Positions 9,023-19,976 of a stretch of 20,085 nucleotides of DNA are shown here, piece by piece (the first letter of the stretch is position 1; each line of letters begins with the position of its first letter). Both the position numbers and the translations under genes were made by a program. A model generated the notes under the pieces. It did not search any database, was not told the DNA's origin, and worked only from the letters and a program-made list of their open reading frames with translations. Source of the DNA: Mesaphorura yosii. Taxonomy: Eukaryota; Arthropoda; Collembola; Poduromorpha; Tullbergiidae. The DNA is taken from positions 1 to 20,085 of the forward strand of contig WIXG01000813.1 of assembly GCA_009869945.1 (NCBI GenBank). Reading direction: 5' to 3'.

Positions 9023-12000
9023 GGGCAGAAATATAATCATGTTGTTGCACGAGAATTTTATGAATAGATTTCCAATTTCTTGCGAATAAAGTTTCAATTA
9101 CAAAAGTTCATCTCATTAAAGCGGGTCTACTCGACGGCCAGTTGTGTATACTCGGTCAGAAGTTGCATGTGCGCGATTGTGGTTTGTTGCTCTCTGAAAG
9201 GTCCCGCCGCTCCTCGCGGAGGCTTTAATGATGGCGACCGAGGAGTTAATGATGGTTTCAGAGTTTGCGTAGTGATTATGCAATTAACAAATTTCAAGAA
9301 GACTGGACGAAACTAATTTGGAAATATTGAAAGTTGTCAGACATTGTGCTCATTGAGACAGCCGGCGCGTGGATCCTCACAGGTTTTGCGGTTCGTAAGC
9401 CCAAATTTGTAAAACTTTAATTTATTCCTTAAAAGATGGAAAGTTTACACAGCTTCTTTTCTCTGCCCCGATCCCATTTTCTCCGCATCGCACTTCTTTT
9501 GTTTTACTTTCCATTGTAATCAACGCAATTCAGGAACAATACGTTCGGCAGGAATCTGTTTAATATTCAAATTAATTCTTGCATTTATTAGATACAAGTA
9601 AGAAAAACAAGATGGTTGCCTGAAATTGCCCTCAATAGCCTCTTGTCATATTGCGAGTAATTCCGTGACACAACTTCGACGACTTAATTAGACGCTGAGT
9701 GGTCTCATGAACGTTGAGAAGCAAGTGTAAGGGACACCTGACTCAAGGCAGAAGAAAAAGATTTGTTCTGCAAGGTGGAATTTTATGGTTCATGAAATGC
9801 TAAATGACTTTGCCTCAAATGCTAACTGCTAAGGCTTTAGTATTGACAAATTCGCTTATCTTATTTGAATTTGATCTTCATTTTAGATTTTTAACTTCTG
9901 AATTGTACTTGGATGATACGTGGAGAGTTTACGTCTTCGTTTAAATTTCTTCTGACTGCCACCGTTTTAAACTTTAACTGCAATAACCGAGTGTTATACA
10001 ATTTAAGATATTTTGCTGTCTATGAGTTAGCAAAGGAGCAATCTTGCTGCCTTTACTTGGTCATGCCTATTCATTCACATATTATTTTCTGGTTCGTCTA
10101 TCTCCTAGCCTAAAGTCTTGATGCCCGCCGTCTCGTCAGAGATAAAAATACGGATTACCAGGCTTTTGGCTCTTCAAGGCGGCTTACTATCCATTACAAA
10201 TTAAGCAATACATCATCGTGTCTCGCCTTCGGTCAAAACGTAATTGCAATTTAATATTTATGCATTATTATTCCAGGATATTTAATATGATCGTTCTGAG
10301 ACCAGAAGCGAAAAGAGCAAACCGTGCGCACGTTGTTGTGAGATCAGTCAGTTTCTCCGTTCGAGCAGCCTGTGCATGAATTGTTATCTTCGGCCTGTGT
10401 CAAATATGCATGGAAGCAAATATGAATTTCAGAAATTCCTGGTGCACAAGATTGAGGTTTTCCATATTATATTATTAATAATAAAATAAGGGGAAACTGA
10501 AATGCCCAAAAGCTCTCTTTGGCTTGTTTTTCTCACGCTAGGCCACCACTTTCCAGTTTCCACATTCCCCGAGCGTCTCATGAACTTCAAACCACCGCTG
10601 TGATCCCGTGGAGCTGAGCCTGCGAGCACAAAGGATATTCCATGTTTTATATTTTCTGGTTAAACTTAATCAAAAGCAGTCCATCTACACGACGACACCA
10701 ACTTTCACGATATTATACATACTCCGCTCTGTGTAATCCTTTTTGTTTCAAAGATTCAATTATATTGCGAGAGTTCAGTCGTTGTGGAAGAACAAAGGTA
10801 AAATCACGACACGACGACGCTACGTGGAAATTGTGTGAAAATTACATTATATTTATGTGACACTGGAAAGGAGAAAGCAAACGGACAGGCAAAGATTTCG
10901 TTGTGAAGGCAATTGGCGAAAGACTCCAATTGACCAAAATTCTTCGTCCTACACAACACATACGATCAAGTCCAAGATTCTTTCCGTCCGGACTCGCGGT
11001 GCCATCGAGAAGGAAAGGAAAGGCACACACTACATTGCGAAATAACAAAGCACGCTGATGACAAGCAAAAAATATAACCCGCTCTTACGGGACAGGTTGA
11101 AAAATTTATGAAATTCTTTTTGTGTTCATTCAACCTGCGAGAGTGGACACTCTGAGTGAAATCACGTTGAGAACGAGGATGAAAAGTATGGGAACAACGA
11201 CGAAATCTGTTCGCGCAATGTGTGTCCGCTTCGGCCCTACAAATGGACACGAACGTGAAAAGAGGAATCGACGGAGGAGAATCCGAGAATGTTCAATTGC
11301 TTTATTTAGTTTGCGTCCAAGGTAAAGGGAGAAAGGACAGAAAGGAATTCTGGGTAAAATGTTTTTGTTCAAGCCAGAGTGAAAGATATTTATTTCGCTT
11401 TGTGCCGCCGCTCTTCTTTACTGCTGTTGCGGAAGCCTAGTGTCCCATTATTAAAAAATGAGACCAAGTGATGTTCGAGGAAAAGTTGGACGACGACAGA
11501 GATCTATCTCATTTCTTTCTGTGGGTAGTCGCATACTTTCTGCCGATGCTTCGGGCCAGGCTTTGTTCATACTTATATTCTATTCTGCGATTCTTCACAA
11601 TTCGCTGGTCGTTCAGAAGCCAAACTGTGATGGCGCGCGGGAAGGAAAGGTCACAGGAAACTAGTGACTTCTTCTGATAAGAAATTCACTGGAACCGAGG
11701 CAGACTGAATTGGGAATTAGAAATCGAATCAAGAACAAAGCGAAAATGAATCGAATAAGGCAGAAGAATGTAGCCTGCACATTAATAATGCGACTGGTGG
11801 TAACCGTCAGAAGACAATTGGGGAAAGTGGCACAAAAACGCTACTAATAGAAAATCAAACAGTAAGCAAGGCTGCAGCGTGAGCACAAGTGGCTAGCTAC
11901 ATAATTTTAGAGTACATTTCCCAGAATAAAATTAGTTGCGCTCTTTCCTTTCTCCAGTCTCACTGGAGAGTTGTGGCCAGCACAAAGGAATGGACTTTTG

Positions 12001-13309
12001 CACTGCCAGTGTTCGGGGTTCAAACAATCCTGCTCGGATAACAATTGTGAATCCATGTAGTAATACAGTAAGATTTCGCTATAGCAGATAGGCGGCTGAA
12101 ACTGCAGCACTTCTCCTCTAGGTTTTTTTTTTGCAGTAGGCACAAACGGAAAGTAAACTCTGACCGCCTTATCAACATCAAAACAACCGATACAATTGCG
12201 CATTTAATCTAAATTACAGGTGCACTCTGCATTTATGTAGCCCAATGCTTTGGATGAATATCAAAAATAATTGCCTGACAAGAGACTCGTTGAAATTCGT
12301 CAGATATCGGATTACACCAACCTGGCGTATGTGCGACCGTCGTAAAAATTGAACTCTAAATCGCGTATTCGGAGATGGAACAAGATCTCATCTCTCATGC
12401 AATTATTTTTGTGTCTCAATTTTCTGTTCTCGGTGGATATCAGCCCTTGTCCCTCTTGTCCAGTGAGACATTCGCCATCAGCGCCACCAGAAAATTCAGA
12501 CCTTTGCTCTGCGCCATTTGAATTTTCATTCATTGGTCAAGCCCTGGCCGATGGTGAGAGATGTTAAATTTACGTACCACCACACTCTTGACTTCCTTGG
12601 AGAGAATTGTTTTTCAATGCATGCAGAACGAAAACTCGCGCAGAATGCTAAAATAAGTTAGCACAAAGTCTTTGTATGGGACGCAGTAGCACAAGACTTC
12701 TATCCTGGTATCAATTGAACTCGAGTTGTAGTCTGGTTATTTATTTAACAAACTCTAAATGCAATCATGGAAGAACAATTGTAGTCGTGTTACTTTGCCG
12801 AAACTCAATGCCCGCGCATTTAAGAAGGGAGAGTGAAAAAGACTATCTGATGACTGCTTCTTTCTTCTCATTTCTTTCACTGGGAAATCCAATTGTTTCT
12901 CTTTGCGTGTACTTTAAATTTCACTTTAGAGTTGCTTTCGTCTTTCCTTCGGTCTCAACTTTCTCTTGGATCTTGTTTTGTGTAAACGTGTAGTATTTTC
13001 GGTTTATCATGTTAGCACCGCATGTCTGCGGGAATATTTATGGAGCTCTCTTGCGTTGCAGCCATTACGCGCACCAACTGACTGCGTCTGGACTCAGTCA
13101 CATCGATAGATTTCAGCTGTTGTTAAAATCCTGGCATGATAAAGCACAGTTCTCGTTTCAAGGCCGCGCCTGGACACCTTGGTTATTCAGGGCAAGCCGC
13201 GTTCATTATTTATTTAACGTATCACTCAGCAGTTAATTTGTAAGAGTGAAAGTCGCTTGCATGCAAATTCAGTTGTGCTTTTGACAGACTGTCCTAATCA
13301 TGAACTCTT

Positions 13310-13720
13310 TTACGGACAGGAATATTGAGACATGAGAGAGGCTCGCCCTACGCGCTCAGTTAATGGTGGACACGAAAGCTGGGCGCTTGTCCCGGAGCAC
13401 GTTGAATCAAGCCATGGAGACCCAGTCAAGTAACACGAAAATATGCATACTGTCTCAGGTAGAGCAAAAATGAGCGAGACGCAAAAATAATGGAGAAAGT
13501 GGAAAAGGCTAAAACCTCCGGATTCGAGTACAAATGGAAGGCACGGCAACAGTTTAGTATGCTGAATGGCATACGTACATTTGGTTGAATCCACAAACCA
13601 ATTCTTTTTCCATGAATGATTGATGAGGTCTTCGTGCAAAAAGAGGAATAATGTTTTAGAGGGTTTTCTGGTGAGTGTAAGACAGATAACTGCCAGCGAC
13701 CTTAGACTTGGCTTGGGCAT
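13310..13720 (-). other. Unrecognised 136-residue open frame
   Basis: This is the longest ATG-initiated frame in the window. The frame stays open upstream to about 13873, so it is about 187 codons stop to stop. By a simple stop-frequency estimate a frame of this length is expected less than once in random DNA of this size, so it is mildly unusual. The peptide is rich in L, S, F and C with one hydrophobic stretch around FLHYFCVSLIFALPETVCIF, but has no domain I recognise. An 84-residue plus-strand frame (13623-13877) overlaps it, and the GCN tract keeps both frames open. No splice sites bound it convincingly. Confidence 0.12.
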
Positions 13721-13724
13721 TACT

Positions 13725-13752
13725 GCCGCCGCCGCTACTGCTGTGCTGCTGC
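13725..13752 (+). repeat. Imperfect GCN trinucleotide tract
   Basis: A run of GCC and GCT/CTG triplets (three GCC, then GCT ACT GCT GTG CTG CTG). It reads as an alanine-rich run on both strands in the overlapping open frames of this region and helps to keep those frames open by chance. Confidence 0.6.
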
Positions 13753-15792
13753 ATATCCGTTTCTTCCACTCAAATATATTTATGCAAGTTTTCTTTACTT
13801 TTACCACTTCTTCACTCGAAACTCCATCCCATTCACTGCTCGGGCTCACTTTTACGAGCGTGGTGACGGTGAGTTAAATTTCCATGTGCTTTCCTAAGAG
13901 CCTGCAGTAGGCCGCGGAGGTGTAATGTCAGTCAAGTGGAGAGTATACCTTCACCTCGTGCTGGCAGAGTACACAACTCCGATCTTGGCATATTATAAGT
14001 TAAGTAAAAATATTCACTTTTCCCATTCCGCTTGATGTGTGTACATTTTATCCATATTGATATCCCTTTATATTACCCAAATTACTCAATTCAGGCCTCC
14101 TCCACGAAAAGTTGCACCTGGTCTTACTGCACGCTAGGCTCGCTCCGTCCAACTATTTCGACGTCTGCCTTCTCTTTAGTATTTCGTACGAGTCTCAAGG
14201 TTACGTGGGTTACTTAAAGCGAACGCAACTTGTAAGGCTTCGCAGGCAGCGACCGTGTGAGTGTCTCCTGCAAAAGTCATCGATGAACTCGAAAGTCGAA
14301 CAGGAGCAGAAAATGTCCATGCCAGGAGTTTTAGCCAATAGTTTTAGTTTTAACTTACAATATTCCTGTTAATAGTATTAAGTAGATATCCAGAATACAA
14401 CTCTGCACTTTATTCTGTCAGAGAGCGATTAATGAAACAGAAATTAAATAGAATTGGTTCGATAATAAGAAATGCAATATGCGCTTTTGCGAAAAGCAGA
14501 CTCGAGTAGAAGCAACTTTTATTCTAGGAGGAGAGAAAACAAGTTGAGCGATGTCTCGTGGGATGCTTACACCGTGACGCTCGTATAATTCTTGTCGCGG
14601 AGAAAACTGCAAGTTTTAATATTATAAAGAGTGTGACCTTATTACATGCATTGCAAACATTCCGAGTTGGCAAGTAGGCGCGTTTCGGAGAAAAATTGCA
14701 AGTTCGGGCTATCAATCCCCCGAGAGGAGCCAGCGTGTCACCTGGAGCATATGTACTCTGTAAATCAGCCTGGTTGCGAAATCGAAGAAAGTTAGTCTCT
14801 GTCACGGACGTGCGCATACTTCTTTCATTTTTCGCCACGCTTGTGCTGAGAAATTGAAATTGCATGAATTTTATTGTCAAATATTTTCTCATTGTCTATC
14901 GCGGAATTCGTCAGTTATTCCCTGAGTTGGGAATGCGCCTCCGGGTAGAAGACATCTCCGAAATCTAAAAGTACGTAAACAGAGAGGAATTCAGTGTCAA
15001 TATTTGTGTGGGGACAATCTTCAAACTCGATGGATGATGAATTGCAGACTCAGTCCACCGTAAGCAGTTGCGTGCCTGGTGTCGTATTCCTTACTCACTA
15101 ACGTGCAGCCACATTTAATCAATGCATGCTTTATGAAGCTTCCTGGAATTCGTGCAGGAGTTGTGAGCATCGCCGTGGTGTCAAGGAACGGATTGAAAAA
15201 TTCCGAAAGAAATAATCAATAGTACCACCTCGGAAAAAATTCCTTTCTGGGCATGACACACAATAATGCACGATAAGCTGGATTCCGAAATCATAAAATT
15301 GAACACGGCACGACAGCACGATGGCTTTACTTCATATCCCATCGTTATGAACGTTAGTCAGTTGATGATCACGAGTCTCGTGTAATTGTAGCTTCGCTTC
15401 AGTGCTCGACTCGGATGGAACCAGAATGATTCCAATTTCATTTGTCTCTATTCCTATTTGAATTACGACTCGAGGGACCCACAATTTGCTGGAAAATCAA
15501 AGTGCAGAGCAAAATGGCTTTTGGATCTCTTCGATGTCATTTTATTTATTACATTTTTGCACTAGGTTTGCTCTTCGCCAGCTCCTCTCCAACGCCGTGC
15601 TCGGCAATTTCAATCCAATTACCTTGACTGTAATATAACAATAATACTCGACCCATCGGGCTAGCTCCTCCGAGTCCAGTAGACAAACTTTGCATCACGC
15701 ATCGCTTTGCAGGTCAAACCTGGAATAGGAGTGGGCCAGACCAGTGCCAGGACACTTAATACTCAGACTCCGTCAAGTCGTTTCCGCAGGCA

Positions 15793-16068
15793 TCATGAAA
15801 GTGTCAATAAATCTTTTATATGTGTATATTTATATTTATATTTCGTCCCGCTCTTCGACCTCACCGCGGTCTTAATCGCTGGAAGGTGCATTTCACTTTG
15901 CTGGCTTGACAAGACGCAGAAAACCATCTTTTGGCAGCGGTAGTCATCGTCGATGGTGTGTATTTCTATTCTGAGTATTCCGAGTAATAAGACTACAAAT
16001 ACGGCAGTCAATAGCCTCAGCTGCACCGTGAAGCTCCCGAACTGATTCTCGAGAATGTCTGACTGCAT
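15793..16068 (-). other. Unrecognised 91-residue open frame with one hydrophobic segment
   Basis: It starts at an ATG with A at -3 (a favourable eukaryotic context); the frame stays open upstream to about 16260. Residues about 17-37 (starting LRLLTAVFVVLLLGILRI) form one convincing transmembrane-like helix, followed by an acidic patch and a basic C-terminal half ending in a KYKYKY run made by the TATATT repeat. It could encode a single-pass membrane peptide. I recognise no family, and hydrophobic runs are common in T-rich chance frames. Confidence 0.13.
15825..15842 (+). repeat. Hexamer repeat (TATATT)x3
   Basis: Three perfect TATATT units. On the minus strand they produce the lysine-tyrosine repeat near the C-terminus of the 91-residue open frame at 15793-16068. 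Confidence 0.75.
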
Positions 16069-16373
16069 TTTTGGGAGTCTTGTCGCGTGAGAAAAGGCGA
16101 AAGATTGAGGAGTTGAGGATTTATATGTCAATAGAACGCACTGACTCAGCGTAACGCGACTGAGAAGAGATGACAAAGGTGCAAAGAAAAGTGATTCCCG
16201 CTTGGCGAGCGAGACGATATTTGAAAAGAGGCTGATTTGATATTCTGGAGAGGAAGTCAAAGGATGAAGGTGGAATTTGTCTTGTAAAGAAAAAGAAAAG
16301 AAAATGGAATCACGAAGAAAAGATTTACCTACGATTTATGAAAATCTTTTTGAATTGGTAATAAAATGATGCA

Positions 16374-16733
16374 TTATAAAGTGACAACTTCACGACAACA
16401 AGCATTTTCCCTTTCTCTTTTATTATTGTTTGCCCATGCGATTTGCTTGTACAATGCAGCGTAGAAACGGACAAAGGAAGACCTGAGATTCATCTCTGCT
16501 TTGAGAATTGCTGCTGCAGCATGTGAGGCATGACTCTTGCCCAATTTGTTGGGATCTTTTCTTCCTTCACATGAGTATCTGTTCAGCTTGTACTTGCACC
16601 TGGAGAGCCGTGTGCTTGCAATAATAACAGGACAATTAGCACGAATTTTATGCGCAATTACGCATACGACTGCATTAATCAGTCCCGACAATCCCCTTAG
16701 TGCTGGTCGCTTCCGCCTGGCCGTTGCAGTCAT
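16374..16733 (-). other. Unrecognised 119-residue basic open frame
   Basis: ATG-initiated with a weak context (T at -3). The peptide is rich in R, K and A, with no motif I recognise. A plus-strand frame of 104 codons without any ATG (16537-16851) covers most of the same DNA, so both are probably symptoms of low stop density in this stretch. Confidence 0.08.
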
Positions 16734-17988
16734 CCACGAAGGTCCTCCGGTGTCTGCTAAACAAGCACTAAACGTACATACAGCGAAGTTTCAATTTGGC
16801 ATTCTCTTGTACCGTAATGGGTACCCATCGCTCGGGAAAAACTCAATTTAAAATCGATAAAAAGGTCAATGCGTATGCGAGTGCGAGGGATATTCGTGTA
16901 TTGATATGTGCTGCCGCTGTTATTATTACTGAGAAAGAAAAGAAATTGGCTCGATTCTGTGTCTTGACATTCCGTGTGCCGAGTTTGCGTTTTGCAGTTG
17001 TGGAAGATACTTTATACAAAAAGAAAGAACGCCCGAGCGAGGGAAGTGAAAATATAAAGTGAAAATAGAACTCGTATCAAATTGAACTTAATATCAATTC
17101 TTATTTTAAGAACAAAAGGCACTCACGAAATTCACCACGATGAGCTTCTCGAGTGTGGAAATTTACAAAAACTGGGAGAAATAGGAAGTAATGAGCGTTA
17201 GACGGGGAAAAAGGAGCGAAGCTGTCGAAGAATAAGAATCGTGCAAAGAAACGAAAGAACAAAAGAATTGAATTGAGAGTTGGGATTATATTCATTTCAC
17301 TTTAACGGCGAAAATGTTCCCGTAAAACTCATTGCGGTTTTCTTGTACTTGGGAATATCATTATAGGTTTAGAGCTGTATCAATTTAGCAAGTACCAAAG
17401 CATTTGCCTTCGCCCTAACGAGTGCGACCAACCAACTATGGGCTCCCGTTTCATTCTACAAGAAAATGGGTTCGCAAATCAGAGCAACAACGGACAAAGT
17501 AGTTATGCTACAAAATACTCGAAGAAATTGTTAAATGTTGGCAAAATATACGTTTGGAAAATTGACTAAGAATGCGAAATCTGGACCTGTTGTTACTGGT
17601 AGTGAATAATTAAGTCTGAGTTTGCCCCGGCGGTTCTTGGAACGTTCAAGGAAATCCCGGACCGCTAAAGCCCGCATAGGTTGTGGACTGAATTTTCCTT
17701 CGTGTTTCTTGTAATGCTTCTTCACTTCCTTCCCTTTCTAATTCCACGGCCTCCCGACCTCAGAAACAGAAGCCGTGACGACGCGTACATGCCTGGCAGG
17801 CTTAGCTGCCCACGTGATAGCGATCATAATGAGAATATACGAGGCGAGGAGTGGAAGTTTAAGAAACTAATTGAATTGTTTCAACTTTTTCGTAACAGTT
17901 CACATGCCACCAAGACAGCACGTCGGACATGGCGTGTACACGGGCGAGCCGAGTTTTGTTGCTTCGGGAGGGATACAATAATTTGTTA

Positions 17989-18010
17989 AATTGCGTTTTA
18001 TAACGCAATT
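17989..18010. other. Perfect 9-bp hairpin
   Basis: AATTGCGTT (17989-17997) and AACGCAATT (18002-18010) are perfect inverted repeats around the 4-nt loop TTAT. By rough chance estimate, fewer than one such stem with a short loop is expected in 20 kb of random sequence. No T-tract follows and there is no adjacent gene, so I do not call it a terminator. Confidence 0.55.
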
Positions 18011-18712
18011 AGATATGTGCAGTGCCTCGCTACGCCTCCACGTTTCTTGCACGTTGTGTGTGCATGTGACCCAAACGTTTGTGGAAGTTAATGAATCTAA
18101 CAAGACAATTCACTCGGTCAACAATGCTTATTAGTGATCAAAGAAGAAAGGCCTGACGAAAGGCGAACTTGGCGCGCGTTGTGCTGTTCAGTATTGATTT
18201 TGCGTAATTAATAATTCTGTCAGGGCCAAATTTGCCAGACCGTGGAAGAACTGCAGCTCAATTAAAAGTCATGTACAGACATGATTGGAAACATTTTATG
18301 GGCGAAGTAACAATGCTTTGAGAGGACGTGGACGTGGAGGGCAAATAAATGAGGAACGCAGGCCATGGCCGCGACACGGAGCGAAGATCAATTATTCAGT
18401 ATTTACCCATGTTCTCATTCATATTTCAATCGTTTTACGGTGTGGTCTTCAAGAGGAAGTGCATCGAGCTGTAGCATGGAGAGGCCAATAGGCGTAAGAA
18501 CTGTTTGCGGTCCGCACGACTAAGCCGGCACCCACTTTATTAGCCCTCTCTTGCTGAAGTAACATGAGGGCATATGTAAATTAAGGTCAATTCGTGTATA
18601 ATTGATGACTACTTCAAGTGCGCACGGCTCGACGGCTCCCTGCCCTACACGGATGCACTGCTGCGTGCCACCGCTGTCGATTGTAACTTACAGTTGCAAA
18701 TCCGGTCCCGGA

Positions 18713-18748
18713 TATAAAAACCAATAGATTTCGCTCTAGTACCATTTT
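18713..18748 (+). promoter_or_regulatory. Candidate core promoter: TATA box plus initiator
   Basis: TATAAAAA at 18713-18720 is followed by CCATTTT at 18742-18748, which fits the metazoan initiator consensus YYANWYY. The putative start A (18744) lies 31 bp after the first T of the TATA box, the canonical spacing. An ATG occurs 17 bp downstream (18761) and opens a 64-residue frame. Each motif alone is common in AT-rich DNA; the spacing makes the pair worth noting. Transcription is inferred and not shown. Confidence 0.25.
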
Positions 18749-18760
18749 CGTCTTCACTTG

Positions 18761-18955
18761 ATGGAAAGACTAAAAAGGGGTTTAATGGACAATTTTGCTC
18801 TTGGGTTCAGGTGCTTTTGGATTGAAAGTTCTACGGGATTAGCTTGCTATCGCTGCCTTTCGCCAAATAAACGCAGCACATGGCGAGAATTAAATCCTGA
18901 AATTTGTGGCCTCCCAGGCTCCTGGGTTTTCAAATCCCCTCTGAAACTACTCTAA
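18761..18955 (+). other. Unrecognised 64-residue open frame behind the TATA/initiator pair
   Basis: ATG-initiated frame ending in TAA at 18953-18955. The initiation context is mediocre (T at -3, G at +4) and the 5' leader would be only 17 nt. The middle of the peptide contains LACYRC, reminiscent of the first two cysteines of Ly-6/three-finger domains (LxCYxC). The remaining cysteines of that fold are not present: only one more follows, 16 residues later. A TTCAG/GT acceptor-like site lies inside the frame (near 18809). It could be a small gene, an exon, or chance; I lean to chance. Confidence 0.12.
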
Positions 18956-19976
18956 CACCTCAAGTTCATGCTCAAGCCTTGAAACTGTAGTTTGCATTTC
19001 ATGAATAGTCTATTATGAGAGGATTCGTCGCGATGCTTTCAATTTTCACGGTTTCAAGAGAGGATTATCTCCAGCAATCGCACTAGAAGTGATACACCTT
19101 GGATTGGTGTACACATCAGACACTTTGTATCTGCATGGCGATGAGCATTTTAATTTAGAGCTAATCCCGTTGTTGCCGTGTTTCTGTCAGAATTGCACGA
19201 AATCCTATTTTCTCTTGTCAATAAGTTATGACATTGCCTACGAGCAAGTTATACAAGTAAGCACTCAATTACGACATTACAACAGACAAAAGCTTGCAGC
19301 AGGAAGCCTCCATCGCGATCGCGGGACATAATTTTTGCATCAACTTTTTTCCTTAGAAAAGCTTCAATTTATTCTGTGTGATATATGAAGCCAACAAAGT
19401 TTATAAAGCATCTTTTTGTTTTACCATGTTAATAGCTTCTCTAAACCCCACTTTTACATACTTTTACCTGGTTTTGTTGTGGGCAGGTTGTGCGACGATA
19501 GTCAACTTTTGCAAACTTTACAGCTGCATTGCATGTGAGCAATGTAGTCAGTGACGTATTAGGAAGCTACATTTAGGAAATGACAAAATCTTTCCTAGTT
19601 AACTTTTACTTCCTTCGCTGAATAGAAAGGCTTAGCCACAGCCCGCCTGATGAATATGATGAATTAAGCCCACGACGCTGCAAACACGCCAGCATCGTGT
19701 CTCCCTCCCGCGTAGCCGTGCTCGAGTTTGAGCTCCTGTGCTCGTTTTTCTCTGAGCGTAGCGGCAGAACAGGTCGAAAATAAAGGGCGAGAAAACAAAT
19801 GAGCGAGAACATCTGCGCCCTCCACAAAAGTTTAAATGAAAAATACGATCTTTGTGTACTACCAAAATTTGATACAATATTTGTCTTGGTGCGGTGCGGT
19901 GCGTGCCCAGAGGAACGTGTGACTGTCATGTTGGGACTCGTGTGAAGGTCACTCTCTCGAAATAACCGTAGCACGT
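18956..19976. other. Stretch without a recognisable gene
   Basis: Unique-looking DNA that becomes more GC-rich towards the minisatellite. A minus-strand ATG frame at 19606-19929 (107 residues, serine- and arginine-rich) is unrecognised. It continues upstream without an ATG into the repeat array, which lowers its credibility. The (GGTGC)3 repeat lies at 19888-19902. Confidence 0.55.
19888..19902 (+). repeat. Short pentamer repeat (GGTGC)x3
   Basis: Three perfect GGTGC units followed by GTGCC, 75 bp before the minisatellite. It is a minor, probably slippage-derived repeat. Confidence 0.75.

Larger units (their letters stand above)
6742..13309. other. Stretch without a recognisable gene
   Basis: Mostly unique, moderately AT-rich DNA. 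It holds the hairpin at 7970-7996, the motif clusters at 8580-8640, 9003-9022 and 10240-10290, and an AT-rich run at 10457-10490. From about 10840 to 11680 stops are sparse on both strands, giving several mutually overlapping frames of 60-95 codons, none recognised. A 105-residue ATG frame at 12676-12993 has a hydrophobic C-terminal half and a weak start context. These are most simply chance frames. Confidence 0.55.
13878..18712. other. Stretch without a recognisable gene
   Basis: Apart from the two minus-strand open frames listed separately, this is unique-looking DNA. It holds purine-rich runs (about 16280-16330 and 17190-17280), a TTTGCAG acceptor-like site ending at 15711, and a pyrimidine-rich acceptor-like tract ending CCTCAG at 17762. 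The frames downstream of these sites (15707-15943 and 17681-17989) encode nothing I recognise. Confidence 0.55.

Noticed and set aside
10842..11680. Dense set of overlapping open frames on both strands
   Set aside because: No frame dominates, most begin at non-ATG codons, none is recognisable, and none has convincing flanking splice sites. Low stop density is the simplest explanation.
12397..12567. 56-residue frame starting MQLFLCLNFLFSVD, a possible secreted cysteine-containing peptide
   Set aside because: The start context is poor (C at -3), an alternative 48-residue frame with a better ATG overlaps it in another phase, and the cysteine spacing fits no family I know.
16817..16828. Perfect 12-bp palindrome ATGGGTACCCAT (and the 10-bp CGCGATCGCG at 19314-19323)
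   Set aside because: Several 12-bp and about twenty 10-bp perfect palindromes are expected by chance in a window of this size.
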